Assembly (NCBI RefSeq): GCF_003479425.1
Contig: NZ_QUHC01000002.1
Coordinates: 248,001 to 312,000 of the forward strand
DNA: 64,000 nt
Source: Odoribacter sp. AF15-53
Lineage (GTDB): Bacteria > Bacteroidota > Bacteroidia > Bacteroidales > Marinifilaceae
Direction of reading: 5' to 3'
Part shown: positions 50,437 through 58,640 of the stretch, piece by piece
Position numbering within the stretch: the first letter of the stretch is position 1
Layout: every line of letters begins with the position of its first letter
Notes under the pieces: model-generated
Databases searched by the model: none
What the model saw: the letters and a program-made list of their open reading frames with translations, nothing else
What the model was told of the DNA's origin: nothing
Made by a program: the position numbers and the translations under genes

Positions 50437-52719
50437 ATGAATTGTCCTAAATGCAATGCCGTTCTTCGTCCGGGTGTGAAGTTTTGTACTTCCTGCGGAC
50501 AAAAAATAGAGCAATCGACCACATGTACCCAATGCGGTTCCCCGTTAAAACAGGGGGCTAAATTCTGCATCAAATGCGGCCAGCGGGTAATTCTTGCCGA
50601 AAAAACATCCGCACCTTCGCAAGAAACTCCGTCAGACATCAATTCCGTCAAAGGACGCATTTATTGGAATATACAACCGGGACAAGTTGCCCGCGTGATT
50701 AACGAGGCGGAATTCGACTCTTATAATAATATTCAAGGAATCATTATCCCGGAAGGAACAACAGCTTACATCCGTGCCAACGGTCACACGATTGCCTCCA
50801 TCAGCGGGGGTACGTACAATTTCACGGGTTCCCCATCCTCTCCGTCCGGAAATACACTACGAAAAGGTTGGGAATTTATCATCAACCTGTTCAAAAAAGG
50901 CAAAAAAGAAGAGAAATCAACAACCGAAGAACTCTACCGGGAGCAACAAGATTTAATCCTGAAAAACGCACAAAAAGGGGCTGCCTTTTCGGTTGTCATT
51001 TTACTGGATAAATCATTCCCACTTCTCTTCGGTTCCAGACAAAGCCAACTTGACGATTACAAAGATTTCGTCCCGATGAAGATACAAACCCGATACCTTG
51101 ATATGGCCTTGGGTGTCAATGCTTATTTCAAGATTTCGGACCCGGAACGATTTATCGTTCATTACCTGACCGAACGCCAAATGCTGAATACGACCATCAT
51201 CGTGGACGAAATCACGGATACGATCCGAAACGTGTTGCAGGAAACATTGTATGACACGGAATTATCCTCCAACCGTATCCCCCAAGAACTTCACGCGTTA
51301 CTTAAAGACAAGATCAACGCCATCGCAGCGGAAGCTTTCTTCGGGATTTCCGTCGTGCGTATTGTCGAGATTTCAGCCACCAGTGAAGACCTGGAACGAT
51401 TCAGAACATTAAGCCGCGAAATCTATCTTTCGGAGCAAGAGTTGGATTATCTCCGGCGTACGAATGACTTCAAAAACCGAATGGTAGACACGGTAAATGC
51501 ACAACGACTGCATGAGGCCACGACTGATCTAGAACTGGACAAACAACTGGAATCGATTAATCATGACCGGCTATTACATGACGAGGAGGTAGAAAAATTC
51601 AAATATTTCCTGAAAAACGAACGTATCGTACGCGAAGCTCAGAACGATAGTGAACGCAATGCGGCTCTTCTGGAAATCGCAAAAACAGGACTGATCCAGG
51701 AAGATGAAGTACACGCACTACAAGATCAATTGGAAACGAACAGCTACCAACGAGGTATGTTGTTCCAGATGATGCAACTTCGTGACGGCATTGAATTCGA
51801 GCGTACCCGCATGGAAGGAGAAGCCGAAAAAGCGACCTTGATTGTCAAGAAAGAACTCGAATTACAAGGTCTACATGATGATTACTCGGATAGTCGTTTC
51901 TATAAAGAAGTTGAAAAACAACGAACCGTTGCCGAAACTAATCTGGATCTGGAACAACGCAGCCGAGACATGGACTATAATGACGCCAAACGCATGCACG
52001 ACATGGAACGGGAAGATGATGACACGCAATTCCAACAGTTCATAGCAATGCAAAACGCGGAAGAACAGACAAAAGAAAACCAACGCAAGCATGATGCGGA
52101 AATGGAACAAAACCGCCTAAAGAATGCAGAGGAGATGGAACGTCTGAAATGGGAAAACGCCAAAGAACTTTCCGATGAAAAAGTGTGGGCGCTCAATGGT
52201 GGAGAAGCCGCCGTGGCATACGCCGAGAACAAATACAGTTCGGAAGCAGAACGTGAGGCAAGCGAACGGCTGGAAGCGCAGCGGCGAGAACTCGATGCCC
52301 GTTTGGAAAATGAACGAGCTTCACGAGATTCCGAACACCGGGAAAATCAATCACAAATGTTCCAAATGATGCGTGATATGATGACCATGACCGGAGGTAT
52401 CCAAGCCCAAAAAGTGGAAGAAAAAGATCGTCAATTACACGAACGAGAAGAACGCATTCTGCGCCAGGAAGGACGAATGGATACGGCCTATGACCGGGCT
52501 CTGGATTATTCGACCCGTGGCAACATTCCACAACAAATGCCAAACGTCCAAGCGGGGCAACAACAACAACAACAACAACAACAACAAGTACAGGCCCAAC
52601 AACAAAGCCAGCAACCACCCGCGGCAAAAACAGTTATACCGATCACTTGTCCTGAATGTGGGACACCGTTGGAACCCGGAACTCAATTCTGTGCAGATTG
52701 CGGGGCCGGAATCAAGTAA
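50437..52719 (+). CDS. SPFH (band 7/stomatin) protein with zinc ribbons at both ends
   Basis: 760 residues. Two N-terminal zinc ribbons (Cys 3,6,17,20 and 30,33,44,47), an SPFH domain about 70-330 of the COG4260/YdjI class (VIILLDKSFPLLFG-like strands, TRYLDMALGVNAYFKI), a very long charged coiled coil about 340-690, a polyglutamine stretch about 705-730 encoded by CAA repeats (52557-52600), and a C-terminal ribbon (Cys 738,741,752,755). No transmembrane segment is obvious; SPFH oligomers attach to the inner membrane. In Bacillus, YdjI and the zinc-ribbon YdjG recruit PspA to stressed membranes, a known partnership of the same architecture. Here no PspA gene is present. Confidence 0.9.
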   Translation: MNCPKCNAVLRPGVKFCTSCGQKIEQSTTCTQCGSPLKQGAKFCIKCGQRVILAEKTSAPSQETPSDINSVKGRIYWNIQPGQVARVINEAEFDSYNNIQGIIIPEGTTAYIRANGHTIASISGGTYNFTGSPSSPSGNTLRKGWEFIINLFKKGKKEEKSTTEELYREQQDLILKNAQKGAAFSVVILLDKSFPLLFGSRQSQLDDYKDFVPMKIQTRYLDMALGVNAYFKISDPERFIVHYLTERQMLNTTIIVDEITDTIRNVLQETLYDTELSSNRIPQELHALLKDKINAIAAEAFFGISVVRIVEISATSEDLERFRTLSREIYLSEQELDYLRRTNDFKNRMVDTVNAQRLHEATTDLELDKQLESINHDRLLHDEEVEKFKYFLKNERIVREAQNDSERNAALLEIAKTGLIQEDEVHALQDQLETNSYQRGMLFQMMQLRDGIEFERTRMEGEAEKATLIVKKELELQGLHDDYSDSRFYKEVEKQRTVAETNLDLEQRSRDMDYNDAKRMHDMEREDDDTQFQQFIAMQNAEEQTKENQRKHDAEMEQNRLKNAEEMERLKWENAKELSDEKVWALNGGEAAVAYAENKYSSEAEREASERLEAQRRELDARLENERASRDSEHRENQSQMFQMMRDMMTMTGGIQAQKVEEKDRQLHEREERILRQEGRMDTAYDRALDYSTRGNIPQQMPNVQAGQQQQQQQQQQVQAQQQSQQPPAAKTVIPITCPECGTPLEPGTQFCADCGAGIK
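52557..52600 (+). repeat. CAA microsatellite encoding polyglutamine
   Basis: About nine perfect CAA units, then further CAA-rich codons, in the SPFH gene. In-frame copy-number change would alter linker length without a frameshift. Confidence 0.85.
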
Positions 52720-52739
52720 AACCATATTTCAATTCAAAA

Positions 52740-53090
52740 ATGAAAGATATGATAACCATTCACGGAATCTTGGAATGCCCTCTATTGGATGCCGGTTCCA
52801 AATCGGAAGGCCGAAAAGCCATTTTGACAGATGATGACGGGAAAAAATACAAACTCTACCGGGCTGGAATTTTACCAGCAGGAGACCCGTTCTTCATCCC
52901 CTACGACGGGATGCACGTCAAGATTCGCGGAAACGAGGAGGAAGAGACGGGAAGTTTTCTCGTCACCTCCATTTTATTGGACGACGGCACGGAAATCTTC
53001 TCTCAACCAGTGGAATTTCCCACTGGGGTACCGATTGAACTTCCTTCACCCCGCAAATCAAAGAAACAGTTGAAAAAGAAAAACAAATAA
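52740..53090 (+). CDS. Small beta-rich protein of unknown function
   Basis: 116 residues from the ATG at 52740; the ORF can be extended to 52656, but that would overlap the SPFH gene. By eye mostly strands (MITIHGILECPLLD, KAILTDDDGKKYKLYRAG, MHVKIRGNEEEETGSFLVTSILL), compatible with an OB-like barrel, with a proline- and lysine-rich basic C-terminus. No signal peptide or catalytic motif. Located between SPFH and the zinc-ribbon membrane-protein gene, 20 and 12 bp away, so surely in the operon. It may bind nucleotides or another operon product; that is a guess. Confidence 0.75.
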   Translation: MKDMITIHGILECPLLDAGSKSEGRKAILTDDDGKKYKLYRAGILPAGDPFFIPYDGMHVKIRGNEEEETGSFLVTSILLDDGTEIFSQPVEFPTGVPIELPSPRKSKKQLKKKNK

Positions 53091-53102
53091 ATACACAAAA
53101 TA

Positions 53103-54296
53103 ATGAGCAAAGAGAGATTTTGTCCGGAATGTGGTCAGCCCTTGGAAGCAGACGAACGCTTTTGCCAAGATTGCGGGGCAGAAGTACCGTTCGAGTCAAA
53201 TACCGACACGAATAACGCGGAGGCCATACTGAATAAAGTGAAACCTTCAGCAACGGATGAACCGATCATTGGCGCGGGAGCACGTGCAAACGTTACCGGT
53301 GGCATCAACAAAACTTCCACCACTCACGCCAACATCAACACATCAAGCGTCGATAATTCTTCCACGGTCCATCACAACACGACGATCGTCATGGGAAAAG
53401 AGGGAAGCGAATATTGCGAAGTATGCGGAAATCCTTTCGATGAGAGACACGCCCGGTGTCCCAAGTGTGGGAAAGAAATCTGTTTTGATTGTAAAGTAAA
53501 AGGAAAAAACCGTTGCGTGGAATGTGAAAAGAAATCCATCAACGAATACCGCTTAGCTTTCCAACAATTACTCCTGACTACCAATGGAAACATCGGCATC
53601 GCCGGACGCCAAATGATGGATCAGAAAGCTAGGGAACTGGACGTGGAGAACGCAAAAGCCGACATTGAAAAAGAAATGATTGAAACATATAAACCGGCAA
53701 ATAAAGCCACACAACCAGCCGTAGTGGACCTTCCTTCCACGAACGAATCCATTCAATCACAGGAATCAGGACAAAAGGGTATAGGAGCCTTAACCGGAGC
53801 ACGACCTCACCCCGCACCCCGGTCAAGTACAAGGAAAAACAAGTGGATTCCCCTGAGTGCCATCATACTCATCGCACTTGTCGGTTATTTCTTCCTGTCA
53901 AGAAAAGATCATACTCCCGCGGCAGCTCCCGTGAAACCTCCAACGGAACAAAAAGAGAGTGTTACTCCCAAATCCTCTCCTGCCGCGAAACCGGAGGCAA
54001 CACCTCCCACGACGACTTCCGTGAAAAAGGAAGAACAACCCGCAAAAGTAGAACAACAACCCGTGGTGGAGAAGAAAGACACAGACTATGACGCCGGGAT
54101 GGAAGCCTATGAAAAAAAGAATGGACTAGATGCCATCCGCTTGTTCAAAAAATCCGGAAGTGCGAAATCTTATTACATGATGGGATTAATTTATGAAAAC
54201 GGATGTGGCACGGTTGCCAGTAACGGGATGATGGCCCGGAAAAATTTCAAAAAAGCTGCCGATATGGGAAATAAAGAAGCGAAGGCAAAATTATAA
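53103..54296 (+). CDS. Zinc-ribbon single-pass membrane protein with Sel1-like C-terminus
   Basis: 397 residues. N-terminal zinc ribbon (Cys 7,10,21,24), a second zinc domain about 105-141 with eight Cys in a B-box/treble-clef-like order (105,108,119,122,127,130,138,141), an alpha-helical stretch to about 200, a single TM about 248-266 (WIPLSAIILIALVGYFFLS), a Pro/Lys/Thr-rich periplasmic or extended linker about 270-330, and a Sel1/TPR-like C-terminal repeat about 345-397 (YYMMGLIYENGCGT). Orientation is therefore zinc part inside, Sel1 part outside. Resembles YdjG-type adaptors. It may physically join the cytoplasmic zinc-ribbon proteins with the periplasmic half of the operon. Confidence 0.85.
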   Translation: MSKERFCPECGQPLEADERFCQDCGAEVPFESNTDTNNAEAILNKVKPSATDEPIIGAGARANVTGGINKTSTTHANINTSSVDNSSTVHHNTTIVMGKEGSEYCEVCGNPFDERHARCPKCGKEICFDCKVKGKNRCVECEKKSINEYRLAFQQLLLTTNGNIGIAGRQMMDQKARELDVENAKADIEKEMIETYKPANKATQPAVVDLPSTNESIQSQESGQKGIGALTGARPHPAPRSSTRKNKWIPLSAIILIALVGYFFLSRKDHTPAAAPVKPPTEQKESVTPKSSPAAKPEATPPTTTSVKKEEQPAKVEQQPVVEKKDTDYDAGMEAYEKKNGLDAIRLFKKSGSAKSYYMMGLIYENGCGTVASNGMMARKNFKKAADMGNKEAKAKL

Positions 54297-54334
54297 ACGA
54301 TATTCTATTAACCTCTAATTAAAATTTTATTGTT

Positions 54335-55249
54335 ATGCTAAAAAGAATTTTTACGTGTATGGCTCTACTGTGTGTGGTAGTGATCGCAGCCAAAGCACAA
54401 GAAGTAAAAAAACCGCGGATGTATGTCGAACGTTTCACGGCCGCAAACGGAGTTGGGGATGCGAACAGCGACAAAGTTCGCCAGACAGTCATGGCTGCCC
54501 TCAACAAGACAAAACGTTTTGAACTGGTAGACCAAGACGCCGAATCATCCATGAAACAGGAAGAAAAACGCCGTACGGATGAAAAAGCGATGAGCGACGA
54601 AAAAGCCCGTACGCAAACCATTTCCGCGGCTGCCCATGATTACCTCCTGAGTGGTAACGTGTTGGCTTGCTCCGTGAAATCCCAACAAAAAGACGGGAAG
54701 ACCATGTATTCCTGCGTTTTAAATTATTCCGTAACCGTGACAGAAGTTGCCACTTCAACGACCGTCGCAACGGCCACATTCGACCATTCTCCTTCCGGGG
54801 TAGGCGGTACGTTGGGGAAAATTCTGGATTTATCGGATTCACAAGAGAAAGCCATTGCCAGCGCGACCAACATGATTGCAAGTGACATCGAGGATTTTCT
54901 GATCAAGGAATTCCCGTTGGAAGGAACCGTTATTCCCATGGACTACGAGGTAAAGAAAGACAAATTGGTGAAATGTTACATCGACTTGGGCGTTGACCAC
55001 GGTGTTAAGAAAGGAGACTATTTCTCCGTCTTGGTTCCCAGCGTAAGAGCCGGTCGCACGACTTACAGCGAAGTAGGACGAGTGAAAGTAGAAGAAGTTG
55101 TCGACGGAACCATGTCGCAATGTAAAGTAGTACAAGGAGATAAAAAGATATTCACTGCCATGGAAGCTTTCCAGGCTCTTGACGAGGCAACACAAAAGAA
55201 ACAGCCCCTGAAAGTAAAAGCGACCGTGGCTCCTTTATTCTCAATATAA
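54335..55249 (+). CDS. Periplasmic CsgG-like protein with FlgT C-terminal-like domain
   Basis: 304 residues. Signal peptide cleaved near AAKA-Q (about 21), without lipobox. Residues about 28-190 show the CsgG/LpoB-like pattern: MYVERF, GDANSDKVRQTVMAALNKTKRFELVD, AAHDYLLSGNV, YSVTVTEVAT. From about 210 the region YIDLGVDHGVKKGDYFSVLVP ... EVGRVKVEEV resembles FlgT_C, the SH3-like end of the flagellar H-ring protein FlgT. A ring or assembly-platform role at the outer membrane is inferred. Neighbours on the periplasmic side are two LPP20-like proteins, also flagellar-ring relatives. Confidence 0.75.
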   Translation: MLKRIFTCMALLCVVVIAAKAQEVKKPRMYVERFTAANGVGDANSDKVRQTVMAALNKTKRFELVDQDAESSMKQEEKRRTDEKAMSDEKARTQTISAAAHDYLLSGNVLACSVKSQQKDGKTMYSCVLNYSVTVTEVATSTTVATATFDHSPSGVGGTLGKILDLSDSQEKAIASATNMIASDIEDFLIKEFPLEGTVIPMDYEVKKDKLVKCYIDLGVDHGVKKGDYFSVLVPSVRAGRTTYSEVGRVKVEEVVDGTMSQCKVVQGDKKIFTAMEAFQALDEATQKKQPLKVKATVAPLFSI

Positions 55250-55260
55250 TTCGTTTATCT

Positions 55261-56508
55261 ATGAATAAAATAGTAAACATACTTGGCATACTGTTACTTC
55301 TCTTTACAACTTCCGCAAAAGCCCAAGAGTATCTTCAAATTGTTTCACTGGAAGCCGAAAAAGGGGCGAACGCAGTTTTTTCTTCGGCAGGAACAGCTGA
55401 TAGTAAAAAGGGAGTTGAAACAAATGCCATCAAATCACTCATCTACACCCTGTTCTTTCAGGGTGTAGAAGGTGTTAATGACGGGAAGCCTTTAGTAAGC
55501 AAACCTAACGAGGCCTACACCAATACCTTCTTTAACAATCAGGCTCGTTACACGCCTTATATTGTCAGTACCGAAGAAGCCGTTAAAACCACGAAAGTAG
55601 GCGGGCATTTTCAAGGAACCACCCGAATCACCTTGCGACTTCGACAACTGATCAATGATGTACGAAAAAACACTCATTATGAAGAGACTGTCGCGGAAAC
55701 TCCCAATCCCCGTCATCCCAAACCGACCATCATCGTGGTTCCCTACAAGAAAACGGGAGAAAGTTTTCAGGCAATCCTTGAAAATGACAGTGATAGTCGT
55801 ATCGCCATAAGCGCCGTGCAAAAAGGACTTGAAGCGTGTGACATTAAAACAATTGACTTACAAGGACGTATTGACGCCATGCATCGCCGGGGACAATACG
55901 AAGAAAATGCCGGGGCTGCAGAATCCAATGACAAACAGCTTTTGATGTCTTCCGGCGCGGACGTTTATGTCACCGTGGACTTAATGAAAGATTACACGGC
56001 AGAGGATGCCCGCGTAGCCTTAGTCATGAAAGCCTATGAAACCGCAAGTGGGACAATCTGGGCCTCGGAAGACGGCTGGACGAACCGTTTTCGCACCACG
56101 AACACGGAAGCCCTGTGTTCTTATGCCATAAAAGACCATCTTCCCGCTTTCCTCGAACAGATCATTAAAAACTTTTCCCTTCCCGCCCGTATCGTTCTAC
56201 AAATATCCATTAGTGAAAATTCAGCGGGTTCCTTACAGGACGCTTGTTGTTCAAACGGGGAGAGAATCGTGGATTTTATCCAAAATTGGCTGGACCGCAA
56301 TGCGCATGACGGTGATTATCACATACAAGGGATCATGGATGAATCTGCCATCTTTGACTACGTGATGATTCCCAAGCAAGACAAAGAAGGTTACAAAATG
56401 ACCTCCTCCAAGTTCGCGAAAGCACTGAACGACCAACTCAAAGCGCAAGACGTTTCGGGTACAATCCGCATTGACGGGAATACGATTTTGCTAATGCTGG
56501 ACTTGTAA
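55261..56508 (+). CDS. DUF6175-like secreted protein
   Basis: 415 residues with a signal peptide (cleaved near TSAKA-Q, 21). The family resembles DUF6175 proteins of Bacteroidales, which commonly lie next to CsgG/LPP20 genes; no activity is known. Two repeated-looking blocks occur: IVSLEAEKGANAVFSSAG... at the start and VVPYKKTGESFQAILEND ... ISAVQKGLEACDIKTIDLQGRID (about 160-205), the latter like CsgG-type domains. Soluble periplasmic or outer-membrane-associated. Spacing 11 bp to the CsgG-like gene and 28 bp to the next. Confidence 0.75.
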   Translation: MNKIVNILGILLLLFTTSAKAQEYLQIVSLEAEKGANAVFSSAGTADSKKGVETNAIKSLIYTLFFQGVEGVNDGKPLVSKPNEAYTNTFFNNQARYTPYIVSTEEAVKTTKVGGHFQGTTRITLRLRQLINDVRKNTHYEETVAETPNPRHPKPTIIVVPYKKTGESFQAILENDSDSRIAISAVQKGLEACDIKTIDLQGRIDAMHRRGQYEENAGAAESNDKQLLMSSGADVYVTVDLMKDYTAEDARVALVMKAYETASGTIWASEDGWTNRFRTTNTEALCSYAIKDHLPAFLEQIIKNFSLPARIVLQISISENSAGSLQDACCSNGERIVDFIQNWLDRNAHDGDYHIQGIMDESAIFDYVMIPKQDKEGYKMTSSKFAKALNDQLKAQDVSGTIRIDGNTILLMLDL

Positions 56509-56536
56509 TAAGTAATAACAATAAAAAAAGAAAAAC

Positions 56537-57880
56537 ATGCGAAAGATTATTTTAGGCTTCTTACTTCCGATATGCAGTGTTTTCTACGCGGAGGCACAAG
56601 AACCTGACTGGGTAACCCAACGCCCGACCTCGTCTGACGCTTACATCGGCATTGGCATCGTTTCGTTGTCGGAAACCGATTACATGAAAAAAGCAACCCG
56701 GAATGCCTTGGCTGACATCGTTTCACAAATTGCCGTGAAACTTGAAAACAACTCTTTTTTACACCGGGTAGATGTAGACGGGAAAACACGGGAAATGCTG
56801 GAAGACAAAATTCACAGCTCGATGGAAGCCTGGCTGGAAGGACAAGAATTGAAAGGAAGCTACCAGTCGGAACAAAAATACTACGTGTACTACACGCTGG
56901 ATAAAAAAGTATACGCCCGGAAGGCCGAAGAACGCAGGCAACAGGCGGTGAGAACAGGTATGGATTACCTGCAGAAAGGCCGTACCGAAGAAAAATCCAT
57001 GAATCTTTCGCAAGCCGCCCAACTCTATGGTAAAGGACTGGAAGCGGTGGAACCGTGGGCCTTTATGGATCTGACGACAGAAGCAGGAGGCGTGTCCGTG
57101 AATATACCAATCGAACTCTATAACGCTTACGTAAATGTATTCAACGGAATGACAATCACCACCAATGTCACGATGGTAGAAGGAGAGGCATTTAAAGCCA
57201 TCGCCGACCCTATCGCCGGGTGTCTTTCCAAAAACGGCGTTGTCGTTCCGAATGTAAAATTAAACGCATCATTCGTATCCGGCAGCGGTACCGTCTCTCC
57301 CGCCATTCAAACAGATTACACGGGTACGGCGGAATTCTACGTGACCAACATCACCTCTAAAGACGACGTGCAGGAATTACGCATCACGATCGACGACTCG
57401 TTCATGAGTACCCTTCCCAAGGCATATCGCCAACTGTTGCAAAACCAAACATGGCCTTCTGCCAAAATCACGATTTCGTTGAAAAGCGCACCCATCACCG
57501 CCTACCTGCACGTGAGCGAAGATCATGAACTGGAAGGGTGTGAACGCCAGATCAGCAGCCTGCTGACAAACAATTATTTCTCCCTGTCGGAAGACCCGGA
57601 TGCCGCCCAATGCTTCGTGGAACTGTCAACAAAGTTAGACATGGGAGAAGTCGTAACCGGGGGTGTTTATGATCTGAATACCTGTTACTGCACGATTGTT
57701 CTCAAAATATACAATAACAAGACACAACAAATGCTCCTGAACTATTCAGCAAATCAAATTAAAGTGTTAGTACCGGTAAACAAGTCAGCGACAGCATCTA
57801 TCTCGATGTGCGTGCGGGAAGTGATGAAACGAGTGAATCGAGAACTACCAAACCAAATCAAAAAACTCAAAATCAATTAA
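56537..57880 (+). CDS. LPP20/FlgT_N-like secreted protein
   Basis: 447 residues with a signal peptide (VFYAEA-Q, 20) and no lipobox. The N-terminal 115 residues fit LPP20/FlgT N-terminal-like folds: PDWVTQRPTSSDAYIGIGIVS then ARKEAK-type helices (MKKATRNALADIVSQIAV). The rest includes an Ig-like beta region about 205-325 and a C-terminal CsgG-like part about 330-440 (CERQISSLLTNNYFSLSEDPDAAQ). Domain order therefore loosely mirrors FlgT. Predicted periplasmic, part of the same assembly as the preceding and following gene products. Confidence 0.72.
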   Translation: MRKIILGFLLPICSVFYAEAQEPDWVTQRPTSSDAYIGIGIVSLSETDYMKKATRNALADIVSQIAVKLENNSFLHRVDVDGKTREMLEDKIHSSMEAWLEGQELKGSYQSEQKYYVYYTLDKKVYARKAEERRQQAVRTGMDYLQKGRTEEKSMNLSQAAQLYGKGLEAVEPWAFMDLTTEAGGVSVNIPIELYNAYVNVFNGMTITTNVTMVEGEAFKAIADPIAGCLSKNGVVVPNVKLNASFVSGSGTVSPAIQTDYTGTAEFYVTNITSKDDVQELRITIDDSFMSTLPKAYRQLLQNQTWPSAKITISLKSAPITAYLHVSEDHELEGCERQISSLLTNNYFSLSEDPDAAQCFVELSTKLDMGEVVTGGVYDLNTCYCTIVLKIYNNKTQQMLLNYSANQIKVLVPVNKSATASISMCVREVMKRVNRELPNQIKKLKIN

Positions 57881-57891
57881 AAAGTAACATT

Positions 57892-58449
57892 ATGAAACAT
57901 TTAATCTTATGGGGGATGGCTATAACCGCATTTTCTTTATTAAGCAGTTGCGGTTCTTCAAAGAAGATTCAGGAAAAGACACCTGTTTCCACTTACATCC
58001 TACCGGGGACCGATCTCATTAGCGGGGATGGAGTACTTCGGGGATGGGGTTCCGGCAGATCCGACAACGAGGCGTCAGCCCGGAAAAAAGCTCAAATGGC
58101 CGCTTCAGCCGAATTAGCCGCAATACTAGCCAAAACAGTAGAAGCTACAACAGAAGAATACTCGACGATTTTATCCGAAGGCTTATCATCTGAATCCAAA
58201 TCCCTCCTCAACGATAAAACGAAAGTAACGGTAAATCAGACATTAGCCGGGGCTACCATCGTATTCGATCGTTGGAGCAAAGATGAAGAAACCGGACAGT
58301 TAATCAACTACATCGTTTTGGAACTCAAAGGAGAGGACTATCTAAAACAACTGTACAAGGAACTCGGTAAAAATAAAGCAACTTCAGTAGATAAAGATTT
58401 ATTACAACGCCTCTTTTTGAAGCACATTGACGAAAGTTCAAAAAAATAA
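57892..58449 (+). CDS. LPP20-family lipoprotein
   Basis: 185 residues from the ATG at 57892; the longer frame starts inside the previous gene. Lipobox LLSSC (C20), so probably outer membrane. The body GVLRGWGSGRSDNEASARKKAQMAASAELAA (about 50-80) is a classic LPP20/FlgP feature, followed by ELKGEDY near 148. FlgP lipoproteins form outer-membrane rings around the flagellar motor in Vibrio and Campylobacter; no flagellum is expected here. Last gene of the operon; a hairpin terminator follows at 58460-58499. Confidence 0.85.
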   Translation: MKHLILWGMAITAFSLLSSCGSSKKIQEKTPVSTYILPGTDLISGDGVLRGWGSGRSDNEASARKKAQMAASAELAAILAKTVEATTEEYSTILSEGLSSESKSLLNDKTKVTVNQTLAGATIVFDRWSKDEETGQLINYIVLELKGEDYLKQLYKELGKNKATSVDKDLLQRLFLKHIDESSKK

Positions 58450-58459
58450 ATAATCATTC

Positions 58460-58499
58460 GACACGGAGGTATCAAAAGGATTTTTAATACCCCCGTGTC
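58460..58499 (+). terminator. Terminator of the zinc-ribbon/SPFH operon
   Basis: Stem GACACGG-A-GGTAT/ATACC-C-CCGTGTC (58460-58472 with 58487-58499), 14-nt loop, followed by CCTTATTTT. Marks the end of the nine-gene operon. Confidence 0.8.
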
Positions 58500-58640
58500 C
58501 CTTATTTTCATATCTTCCTCTCTTCCACGAAATTTATCAGAAATATACAATACTTATTAATTCTATAAATACTTTTTTCTCAACTTTGCCGTAAAAACCG
58601 AGAAAAAGCTGTATTTTCGAAGAAACAAAATCATTTAGAC

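Noticed and set aside
47214..58449. Reading the operon as a Psp system or a tellurite/TerD stress island
   Set aside because: No PspA, TerD or related genes are present; only the SPFH plus zinc-ribbon architecture is similar.
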